DNA of 5,926 nt from Haloarculaceae archaeon (lineage in GTDB: Archaea > Halobacteriota > Halobacteria > Halobacteriales > Haloarculaceae), in assembly GCA_018609665.1 (NCBI GenBank), contig JAHENN010000019.1, positions 1-5,926 of the forward strand, read 5' to 3'. Positions within the stretch are counted from its first letter, which is position 1; each line of letters starts with the position of its first letter. The notes under the pieces were generated by a model, which ran no database searches, had not been told where the DNA came from, and saw only the letters and a list, made by a program, of their open reading frames with translations. Made by a program: the position numbers and the translations under genes. Below are positions 1 through 4,621 of this stretch, piece after piece.

Positions 1-62
1 TCGACGGCCGACGGATAATCGGGCGCCGCGAGGGCATCACCTACGAAGGGCTGACCTGGTAG
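1..62 (+). CDS. C-terminal end of an unidentified protein (partial)
   Basis: The frame beginning at base 3 reads DGRRIIGRREGITYEGLTW and stops at TAG 60-62. Only about 19 residues are visible, so the family cannot be named. It is called coding because frame 1 is closed by TAA at 16-18, and the remaining open frame (starting at base 2) runs straight into trmY with no promoter or start of its own. The 50-nt gap to the trmY start holds a T-rich promoter element, so the two genes are probably transcribed separately even though they share a strand. It could also be a chance open frame, as it is very short. Confidence 0.5.
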   Translation, partial: DGRRIIGRREGITYEGLTW

Positions 63-84
63 CCGCGGCCGGAGCCGAAGCGCT

Positions 85-92
85 CATTTTGC
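85..92 (+). promoter_or_regulatory. TATA-like element for trmY
   Basis: CATTTTGC is the only T-run in a GC-rich stretch. It is centred about 25 nt upstream of ATG 113, the spacing expected for a leaderless haloarchaeal transcript. This supports ATG 113 over the in-frame TTG at 89, which lies inside the element. Confidence 0.45.
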
Positions 93-112
93 GGCCGCCA
101 CCAGCCCGTCGC

Positions 113-706
113 ATGCGCGAGTTCGTCGTCGTCGGCCACGAGGCGCCGACGACAGCGGAGTTCTCGCTGGACGACCTGCCCGGCGCCGGCCGGCTGGACG
201 TGCTCTGCCGGTGTGTCACCGCCGCGTTCCGCCTCTCCCACGACTTCCGGGCGGACGTCCGGGTCCGGCTCGTCCTCGAGGAGGAGTACGTCGTCCGGTT
301 CGAGGGGTCGGAACTGCGGCACCTCCGCCCGGACGAGCGGTCGGCCGGGTCGCTGATCCGCGGCGCCCTCGAGGCCCGGGACGGCGCGGTCGGGGCGATG
401 GAGGCCACCGCCTCGCCGGGCGTCCACATCGGGGCCGGCGACCTCGGGACGGCCGTCGAGGCCGCCGCCGAAACGGGACCGGTCGTCGAGCTACACGCCG
501 ACGGCGCCCCGATCGTCGACCTCGAGCCGCCCGAGAACGTCGCCTTCGTCCTCTCGGACCACCGCGACTTCACCGACCCCGAGGCAGACCTGCTCGAACG
601 CGTGGCCGACGAGCGCCGCTCGCTGGGTCCGGCGCCGATGCACGCCGACGACGCCGTCACGGTCGCGCACAACTACCTCGATACCGGCGGCTTCGAGCGC
701 TACTGA
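113..706 (+). CDS. trmY: tRNA (pseudouridine(54)-N(1))-methyltransferase TrmY
   Basis: This SPOUT-class enzyme uses S-adenosylmethionine to methylate N1 of pseudouridine 54 in the T-loop of archaeal tRNAs, giving m1-pseudouridine, the archaeal counterpart of ribothymidine. The 197-residue product matches the family closely: N-terminal MREFVVVG, the conserved block GRLDVLCRCVTAAF with LSHD (residues 27-44), the FEGSELRHLRPDE segment (63-75), then the C-terminal knot with VLSDH (146-150), SLGPAPMHADDAVTVAHN (170-187) and a short tail. Length is normal for archaea. ATG 113 is preferred over TTG 89 because the homologous start is MREF and the TATA-like element sits 25 nt before it. The tRNA-Pro gene about 880 bp downstream carries U54, a likely substrate once Pus10 has made pseudouridine there. 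No anomalies are visible. Function is assigned by family resemblance and is strong. Confidence 0.95.
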   Translation: MREFVVVGHEAPTTAEFSLDDLPGAGRLDVLCRCVTAAFRLSHDFRADVRVRLVLEEEYVVRFEGSELRHLRPDERSAGSLIRGALEARDGAVGAMEATASPGVHIGAGDLGTAVEAAAETGPVVELHADGAPIVDLEPPENVAFVLSDHRDFTDPEADLLERVADERRSLGPAPMHADDAVTVAHNYLDTGGFERY

Positions 707-728
707 CGCGCCCGGAGCATGCCGGGGA

Positions 729-735
729 TTTATAT
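729..735 (+). promoter_or_regulatory. TATA box for the membrane protein gene
   Basis: TTTATAT is a near-ideal archaeal TATA box, preceded by a purine-rich GGGGA that could serve as BRE. Its centre is 27 nt upstream of ATG 759, implying a leaderless mRNA that begins at or next to that ATG. It therefore argues against the upstream in-frame GTG 738 and ATG 747. Confidence 0.7.
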
Positions 736-758
736 GAGTGCAGACGATGGCCTGGCGT

Positions 759-1535
759 ATGGCCCTCGAAATAGCCGATGCCGTCGGCGACGGCGTTCGC
801 CGGGCGGTCTCGTACAGCGGCGGCGTACTGATGCTACTGACCTTCGGCTACCAGCTCCTGTCCACCGGTGCGACGAACACGATCGTCACCTCGCTCCTCT
901 CGGGGACGGCCCCCGGAGCGGCCGCTCCCGCGTTCACGCTACCGGTCTCGCTGGCCGGCGCGGGCGTTCTCGCGGTCGCCGGGCTCGTCGGCGGCGTCGT
1001 CCTGTTCGTCGTCTCGGCGCGGGCGCTGGCCCGGTCGCAGTCGGAGCTGGACTCGCTGCCGTCGATGCTGTTCACCCGCCGTATCGGCCGGGCGACGCTG
1101 TCGGCCGTCGGCGCCAACCTCGTCGTCGGGGCGGCGGTCCTCGTCGGGTTCGTCTTCCTCGTGGTGCCGGGCGTCTTCCTGGCGCTCAGCTTCCTGTTCG
1201 TCGTCTTCGCGATCGGCGTCGAGGACGAACGCGCCGTCGACGCCATGCGGCGCAGCTGGACGCTGGCCAGCGGCGACCGCTGGCCGCTGCTGGCGGTGCT
1301 CGTCGTCGTCGCCGTCGTCACGAGCGTCGGCAGCGGCCTCGGCGGCGCGCTGTCGACGGTCGACCCCGTCGCCGGCCAGGTCGCGAGCCTGGCGCTGTCG
1401 TCGGTCCTCACGGTCGTCGGCTACGGCATCCTCGCGGACGCCTACCGCCAGCTCGACGAGACGAAGCCGGCGGGCCCGAACCGCGGCGCCGCCGGCACGG
1501 GTACCGCCGACGGCGAGGGCGACCCGCTGGCCTGA
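759..1535 (+). CDS. multi-pass integral membrane protein, DUF7847 / GPDPase-membrane-domain-like
   Basis: The 258-residue protein has about six hydrophobic segments: roughly residues 20-36, 64-88, a long hairpin at 114-153 broken by VVPGVF, 177-197 and 205-228. A charged loop, VEDERAVDAMRRSW (154-167), is followed by SGDRWPLL (171-178). That loop, an 'E-x-A-x-x-A-[ML]-x-R-S-W-x-L' pattern ahead of a helix, is typical of a broad prokaryotic membrane family that includes the glycerophosphodiester phosphodiesterase membrane domain and DUF975-like proteins. No catalytic domain is present, so the role is unknown and enzymatic activity should not be inferred. The N-terminus is amphipathic and the hydrophilic tail (about 234-258) is Gly/Ala/Asp-rich. 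The start is set at ATG 759 by the TATA box. A GTG at 738 would give 265 residues. It stands alone, 52 nt after trmY and 50 nt before the tRNA. Confidence 0.82.
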   Translation: MALEIADAVGDGVRRAVSYSGGVLMLLTFGYQLLSTGATNTIVTSLLSGTAPGAAAPAFTLPVSLAGAGVLAVAGLVGGVVLFVVSARALARSQSELDSLPSMLFTRRIGRATLSAVGANLVVGAAVLVGFVFLVVPGVFLALSFLFVVFAIGVEDERAVDAMRRSWTLASGDRWPLLAVLVVVAVVTSVGSGLGGALSTVDPVAGQVASLALSSVLTVVGYGILADAYRQLDETKPAGPNRGAAGTGTADGEGDPLA

Positions 1536-1553
1536 CCCCCGCGTATCACAACG

Positions 1554-1560
1554 CTTAAAA
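1554..1560 (+). promoter_or_regulatory. TATA-like element for tRNA-Pro
   Basis: CTTAAAA lies in an otherwise GC-rich spacer, centred about 29 nt before the first base of the tRNA, just past the stop of the membrane protein gene. Position and composition fit a tRNA promoter. Confidence 0.6.
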
Positions 1561-1585
1561 TCGGCGCCGGCGTCCTTTCATGTGC

Positions 1586-1658
1586 GGGCCGGTGGGGTAG
1601 CTTGGTATCCTTCGGCCTTCGGGTGGCCGTAACCACGATTCAAATTCGTGCCGGCCCA
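1586..1658 (+). tRNA. tRNA-Pro, anticodon CGG
   Basis: The 73-nt sequence folds into a complete cloverleaf. The acceptor stem GGGCCGG (1586-1592) pairs perfectly with CCGGCCC (1651-1657), followed by discriminator A 1658. The D-arm has the invariant GG in its loop, though its stem is weak and has a T-T mismatch. The anticodon stem CGGCC/GGCCG has five GC pairs around the 7-nt loop TTCGGGT, placing anticodon CGG at 1620-1622 after U33, with G37 next. The variable loop is four bases. The T-stem CACGA/TCGTG is perfect and closes loop TTCAAAT. It decodes CCG, a frequent proline codon in GC-rich haloarchaea. There is no intron at 37/38 and no encoded CCA (ACT follows A73). U54 (1639) is the position that TrmY would modify after pseudouridylation. 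Confidence 0.96.
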
Positions 1659-2004
1659 CTTCTCCCGCACTCGACACCGACGAGCAGTGCATACGCTCTG
1701 CAGCCTCGAGCACCGAACACACAGTGCGGTCCGGCGCTCATACTCCTGGCTGTAACTGTTTGAAATATCCGCGACCCCGCGAACGGTGCGCAAGAACGCC
1801 CCGGCGGCGTCGGCGTCGGCGCCGTCGAACGTCCGACCGTGCTTGCGACGGGCGCCGGTGCTGTCGCGCTCCTTGTACCCTCGCCGTCGGCACTCAATAC
1901 GGGAGCGCTCGGCGTCGAGTTCGCACTCGGCGGCCTGTCCTACAGCAGGTATCTCGACAACCAGTACGACAATTTCAATAGACCGGAACCCCCCTTAATC
2001 GAAC
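1659..2004. other. unexplained 346-nt region after tRNA-Pro, no convincing gene
   Basis: This stretch is visibly richer in A/T than its surroundings, for example 1741-1765 and 1940-1985. Open frames exist on both strands but none is convincing. On the plus strand one frame runs from about 1762 to past 1998 and includes LATGAGAVALLVPSPSAL and GALGVEFALGGLSYSRYLD, but its first start codon is a GTG at 1839 and it continues out of frame through the next gene. On the minus strand a frame from about 1992 leftward reads IEIVVLVVEIPAVG and later YKERDSTGARRKHGR, with no ATG or GTG near its beginning. Neither resembles a family I know. It may be intergenic DNA or the decayed remains of a gene. I saw no second copy of the tRNA 3' end that would mark an integration site. 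Confidence 0.4.
1972..1980 (+). promoter_or_regulatory. possible TATA-like element for the gene at 2005
   Basis: ATTTCAATA is A/T-rich and centred about 28-29 nt upstream of GTG 2005, the usual leaderless spacing. A second A/T patch, CTTAATC at 1994-2000, is too close to the start to act as a TATA box for it. Confidence 0.4.
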
Positions 2005-2640
2005 GTGCCGGGACCAGAGCCGCCGGACGACTACGAGTTCGACGTCTCCAAGGAAAAGTTCTACGCGGAACTCGAGGACCTTCACCCCGCACTCAGGGCC
2101 GAGGCCGAGGCCGTGCGGCGGGGGGCGAACTACGGCAACCCGGACGCTCCCGGGATCGGCGAGGTCCGCGTCGGCGACGCGGTGAACGCACGCGACAGCG
2201 TCGGCGTGGTTGTCGCCGCCCTTGAGACGGACCGCGACGCCGACGACCCGCTCGGGCCCGTCGAGGCGTCCCCCGAGACGCCAGCGTACGTTGTCGTACT
2301 CAAAGACCCCGACATCCCGCTCGACACCTACCGCAGAGCCGACCTCACGCCGAGTCGTCTTCTGCCCGACTTCGTCGACCCGCTCGCGCTCGCCGGCGAG
2401 GAGGAACTCTCCGCGATGGCGACCGGTGAGGTCGACGTCCCACCCTCGTGGGAGGCGTCTGCGGTCTCCGTGCCGGCGCTCGCCCTCCGGGCGCTTGCCG
2501 ACACCGGGGTGACGCCGGACGCCTGCCGTCGGGCCGCCGACGAACGCGGTCTCGACGGTGCAGTGTTCCGTGACCGATTGTTCGCGCTTCTCGGCGCCTC
2601 TCCCGCCGAGTTGCGGGCACTCCCCCCCGCCGAAGAATAA
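2005..2640 (+). CDS. acidic hypothetical protein, two apparent domains
   Basis: I do not recognise this 211-residue protein. It is strongly acidic and has no signal peptide, membrane segment, Cys cluster or obvious catalytic motif, so it is probably cytoplasmic. Residues 14-40 look helical (SKEKFYAELEDLHPALRAEAEAVRRG). Residues 52-130 contain alternating hydrophobic strands (EVRVGDAV, VGVVVAAL, AYVVVLKD), suggesting a small beta-barrel. An acidic linker follows, and residues 155-207 are Ala/Leu/Arg-rich helices ending in AELRALPPAEE. The start is GTG 2005, which matches a possible TATA-like element. No upstream ATG or GTG is consistent with one, and the next in-frame starts fall inside the conserved-looking helix. 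Codon choice is somewhat less extreme than in the neighbours (several GTT, GTA, CTT, AAA). Its coding status is supported by the long open frame, composition and lack of better overlapping frames. Confidence 0.78.
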   Translation: MPGPEPPDDYEFDVSKEKFYAELEDLHPALRAEAEAVRRGANYGNPDAPGIGEVRVGDAVNARDSVGVVVAALETDRDADDPLGPVEASPETPAYVVVLKDPDIPLDTYRRADLTPSRLLPDFVDPLALAGEEELSAMATGEVDVPPSWEASAVSVPALALRALADTGVTPDACRRAADERGLDGAVFRDRLFALLGASPAELRALPPAEE

Positions 2641-2751
2641 CCCCCCCGGAGAGTCGACCGGCGGTGACCTTCACAACGTCCTCGAACCGGGCCGTCTCCC
2701 AGCCGGCCCACTTCCCACATGCGTTCTCCGCGACGTCCCCCGGACGGCGCA

Positions 2752-2759
2752 GGCTTTTG
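2752..2759 (+). promoter_or_regulatory. TATA-like element for the CHY zinc-finger gene
   Basis: GGCTTTTG is the only T-run in the 142-nt gap before the gene and is centred about 27 nt upstream of GTG 2783. The rest of this gap (2641-2751) shows no gene I can support. Confidence 0.5.
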
Positions 2760-2782
2760 CCCCCGCGGCCGGTAGCAGGTCC

Positions 2783-3139
2783 GTGCGCGTTCACGGCCAC
2801 GAGGTCCGGGGCGTCGACGTCGACGGCGAAACCCGGTGTGCCCACTACGGGACCGACCGGGACGTCGTCGCGCTGCGGTTCGGCTGCTGTGGGACGTACT
2901 ACCCCTGCTTCCGGTGTCACGCGGCGGTCGCCGACCACGCGGCCGAGCGGTGGCCGGCCGACCGCCGCGACGAGCCGGCGGCGCTGTGTGGCGTCTGCGG
3001 CGCCGAACTGACCGTCGACCGGTACGTCGCCGTCGACGCCTGCCCCGACTGCGGGGCGGCGTTCAACCCCGGCTGTGCCGACCACTACGACCGCTACTTC
3101 GAGCCGGCGGCCGCGGGCGAGGACGGGGGCGAGAACTGA
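2783..3139 (+). CDS. CHY-type zinc-finger protein
   Basis: The 118-residue product is a small metal-binding protein of the zf-CHY family. In order it shows CAHY (Cys19, His21), CC at 35-36, CFRCH (Cys42, Cys45, His46), His52, CGVC (Cys69, Cys72), CPDC (Cys87, Cys90) and CADH (Cys98, His101), enough ligands for about three zinc ions. The N-terminal VHGHEVRGVDVD segment is characteristic of haloarchaeal members. Related domains occur in the mitochondrial Hot13/Tim assembly helper and in some E3 ligases, but the archaeal role is unknown, so zinc binding is the only function I would assert. The frame stays open upstream to 2558, overlapping the previous gene, but the resemblance starts at GTG 2783 and the TATA-like element sits about 27 nt before it. 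The tail beyond residue 108 is disordered and acidic. Confidence 0.9.
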   Translation: MRVHGHEVRGVDVDGETRCAHYGTDRDVVALRFGCCGTYYPCFRCHAAVADHAAERWPADRRDEPAALCGVCGAELTVDRYVAVDACPDCGAAFNPGCADHYDRYFEPAAAGEDGGEN

Positions 3140-3150
3140 CCGAACCGGGG

Positions 3151-3158
3151 GGTTTTCA
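3151..3158 (+). promoter_or_regulatory. TATA-like element for the Nudix gene
   Basis: GGTTTTCA lies just after the CHY gene stop and is centred about 27 nt before ATG 3182, consistent with a separate leaderless transcript rather than read-through from the gene before. Confidence 0.5.
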
Positions 3159-3160
3159 CC

Positions 3161-3172
3161 GTCGGCGCCGAC
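3161..3172. repeat. perfect 12-nt palindrome between TATA-like box and start of the Nudix gene
   Basis: GTCGGCGCCGAC is its own reverse complement. It lies between the TATA-like element and ATG 3182, where a bound repressor could block transcription. Short GC palindromes are common by chance in DNA of this composition, so a regulatory role is only a possibility. Confidence 0.25.
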
Positions 3173-3181
3173 CGTCGGCAC

Positions 3182-3751
3182 ATGGACGCGGACGAAGGCG
3201 GCGACGAGTCGGACCTCGCCTGGGAGACGCTCGACAGCGAGACGGAGTACACCTGCCCCGGCTTCGACGTCGTGCGCGACGACGTCGCGTTCCCGGACGG
3301 CGAGCGGGGGTCGTTCCACTACGTCACCGAGCCGCCGTCGGTCGTCGTCCTGCCCTTCACGGCCGACGGCGACGTCGTCGTCATCGAGGAGTGGCGCCAG
3401 CCGGTCGACCGGGTCAACTACGGGCTGCCGGCCGGCGGTCTCGAGGGCGACGACGCGGACCTGTCGGCGGCCGCCCGCCGGGAGCTGCGCGAGGAGACCG
3501 GCTACGAGGCCGGCGCCGTCGAGCAGATCGCGACCTACGAGCCGAGCAACGGGCTCTTCGACTCGACGTTCCACTACGTCGTCGCCCACGGCTGCGAGCC
3601 GACGGCCGCACAGGAGCTGGACGACAACGAGTCGATCCGCGTCGGGACGACGACGTTCACCGACCTCGAAGAGCGGGCCGCGGCCGGCGACCTCCGGGAC
3701 GGCCGGTCGGCGCTCGGTATCCTCCAGTACGCGGCACAGACCGATGCGTAG
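3182..3751 (+). CDS. Nudix hydrolase, ADP-ribose pyrophosphatase type
   Basis: The 189-residue cytoplasmic protein has the fold expected of Nudix hydrolases that split nucleoside-diphosphate sugars such as ADP-ribose into AMP and a sugar phosphate. The region VVVLPFTADGDVVVIEEWRQPVD (54-76) followed by NYGLPAGG (79-86) is the typical ADP-ribose pyrophosphatase approach to the Nudix box. The box itself begins at G86 and ends with R100-E101-L102-R103-E104-E105-T106-G107-Y108. The metal-binding REL-x-EE core is intact, but the first conserved Glu of the box is Ala92. Family members also have the downstream ATYEPSNGLFDSTFHYVVA segment seen here (117-135). The first 20 residues are a disordered acidic extension. 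ATG 3182 is supported by the TATA-like box. Exact substrate cannot be told from sequence. It is the last plus-strand gene, converging on the cyclophilin gene. Confidence 0.9.
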   Translation: MDADEGGDESDLAWETLDSETEYTCPGFDVVRDDVAFPDGERGSFHYVTEPPSVVVLPFTADGDVVVIEEWRQPVDRVNYGLPAGGLEGDDADLSAAARRELREETGYEAGAVEQIATYEPSNGLFDSTFHYVVAHGCEPTAAQELDDNESIRVGTTTFTDLEERAAAGDLRDGRSALGILQYAAQTDA

Positions 3752-3816
3752 CGCTCGCGGAGAACGGGCCCGGGTCAACGCGGACGTTCCGATTGGCCGT
3801 CGTCTTCCGTTCCGCG
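3752..3816. other. 65-nt convergent intergenic gap
   Basis: This gap separates the 3' ends of the Nudix and cyclophilin genes. It contains GGGCCCGGG and pyrimidine-rich runs but no T-tract or strong hairpin that I would call a terminator on either strand. Confidence 0.5.
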
Positions 3817-4365
3817 CTACTCGTCGACGGTGACGCCCTCGACGGCGACCTCCTCGCGGGGCCGGTCGTCGCCGTCGGTCGACACCGCACCGATCTCCTC
3901 GACGACGTCCATGCCGTCGACGACCTCGCCGAAGACCGCGTGGCGGCCGTCGAGGTGCGACTGGGCGTCCAGGGTGATGAAGAACTGGCTGCCGTTCGTG
4001 TCGGGGCCGGAGTTGGCCATCGACAGCACTCCCGGGCCGTCGTGGCCGAGGTCGTCGTGGAACTCGTCGTCGAACTCGTAGCCGGGGCCGCCGCGGCCGG
4101 TGCCGGTCGGGTCGCCGCCCTGGATCATGAACCCCTCGATGACGCGGTGGAACTCGACGCCCTCGTACAGCGAGTCGCCGCGCACCTCGCCGGTCTCGGG
4201 GTCCTCCCAGGTGTTGGTGTCCGGCGCCGGGTCGGCGTCGGCGGCGGGGTCGTGGCGGGCCAGCCCCAGGAAGTTCTCGACGGTGCGGGGCGCCCGCTCG
4301 GCGAACAGTTCCGCGGTGATGTCGCCGTGGGTCGTCTCCAGCGTGATGGTCGGGTTGTCGCTCAT
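3817..4365 (-). CDS. peptidyl-prolyl cis-trans isomerase, cyclophilin type
   Basis: The 182-residue protein catalyses proline cis-trans isomerisation during protein folding. It lacks a signal peptide, so it should act in the cytoplasm. Cyclophilin landmarks appear in order: TITLETTHGDITAELF (6-21), RAPRTVENFLGLA (24-36), FHRVIEGFMIQGGDPTGTG (72-90) with catalytic Arg74 plus Phe79, Met80 and Gln82, then MANSGPDTNGSQFFITL (116-132) with Phe129, and HLDGRHAVFGEVVDGMDVV (137-155). The residue equivalent to Trp121 of human cyclophilin A is His137, and the active-site His126 equivalent is His142. Residues 38-66 form an acidic insertion (DPAADADPAPDTN and on) ahead of the Arg-containing strand. ATG at 4365-4363 begins MSDNP and has a T-rich element 28 nt upstream. 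The gene stands alone on the minus strand. Confidence 0.95.
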   Translation of the reverse strand: MSDNPTITLETTHGDITAELFAERAPRTVENFLGLARHDPAADADPAPDTNTWEDPETGEVRGDSLYEGVEFHRVIEGFMIQGGDPTGTGRGGPGYEFDDEFHDDLGHDGPGVLSMANSGPDTNGSQFFITLDAQSHLDGRHAVFGEVVDGMDVVEEIGAVSTDGDDRPREEVAVEGVTVDE

Positions 4366-4389
4366 GTTCGAACGGTCGCGCGGACGCCG

Positions 4390-4396
4390 CAAAAGG
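4390..4396 (-). promoter_or_regulatory. TATA-like element for the cyclophilin gene
   Basis: On the minus strand the sequence is CCTTTTG, centred 28 nt upstream of the cyclophilin ATG at 4365. It is the only T-run in the region and fits a leaderless start. Confidence 0.5.
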
Positions 4397-4462
4397 CTGC
4401 CGACCCGGGGCGACGACCGCGTACGGGCCGGTCGCCGCCACGTCGGGGGTAACGGCGTCGAC

Positions 4463-4593
4463 ATGGAGCGACGCAGTTTCCTGCGAGGCCGCGGCGACGC
4501 CGCGGGACCGGCGGCCGGAAGCGGCGTGACCGCCACCGAGCGCCTCAGGGTCGACGCTGGCAGCGCTTCAGGGTCGACGCTGGCACCGGATGA
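4463..4593 (+). pseudogene. possible remnant of a Tat-leader gene, frameshifted by a tandem duplication
   Basis: ATG 4463 begins MERRSFLRGRGDAAGPAAG, which resembles the start of a twin-arginine leader (R-R-x-F-L-R) but lacks the hydrophobic core a working leader needs. After 25 codons the sequence runs into a 23-nt tandem duplication (4540-4585), which shifts the frame. Removing one copy would give a 35-residue frame ending at TGA 4591-4593. With both copies the frame stays open into the antisense of the next gene, as GC-rich DNA often does by chance. There is no TATA-like element upstream. It may be the decayed 5' end of a secreted-protein gene, or a coincidental open frame. Evidence is limited to the leader-like start and the duplication. 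Confidence 0.3.
4540..4585. repeat. 23-bp tandem direct duplication
   Basis: Two directly adjacent 23-nt units, 4540-4562 and 4563-4585, differ at a single base (C at 4544 versus T at 4567). The shared core is TCAGGGTCGACGCTGGCA. The period is not a multiple of three, which argues that the sequence is not under coding constraint in either direction. It lies between the cyclophilin promoter and the end of the TrpD2-like gene. Confidence 0.95.
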
Positions 4594-4621
4594 GAACACA
4601 AGTGCCGACGGCCGACCGCCC

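Noticed and set aside
89..112. In-frame TTG start for trmY, and an open frame extending back to base 2
   Set aside because: TTG 89 lies within the likely TATA element, and the TrmY family begins at MREF (ATG 113).
1634..1658. tRNA-Pro 3' end as an attachment site of an integrated element
   Set aside because: No second copy of the tRNA 3' end and no integrase gene are visible in this window, so an att site is not claimed.
2641..2760. Minus-strand stretch reading GKWAGWETARFEDVVKV in the gap before the CHY gene
   Set aside because: It looks protein-like for a short distance but has no promoter and continues into antisense shadow of the neighbouring gene. I could not tie it to a family, so it is treated as chance.
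2345..4441. Very long minus-strand frame antisense to three plus-strand genes and out of frame with cyclophilin
   Set aside because: It is Arg/Gly/Pro-rich low-complexity translation typical of antisense frames in high-GC DNA. The plus-strand CHY and Nudix families are unmistakable.
2836..4452. Long plus-strand frame overlapping CHY, Nudix and cyclophilin genes
   Set aside because: It is an Arg-dominated shadow frame with no domain; the true genes in this interval lie in other frames.
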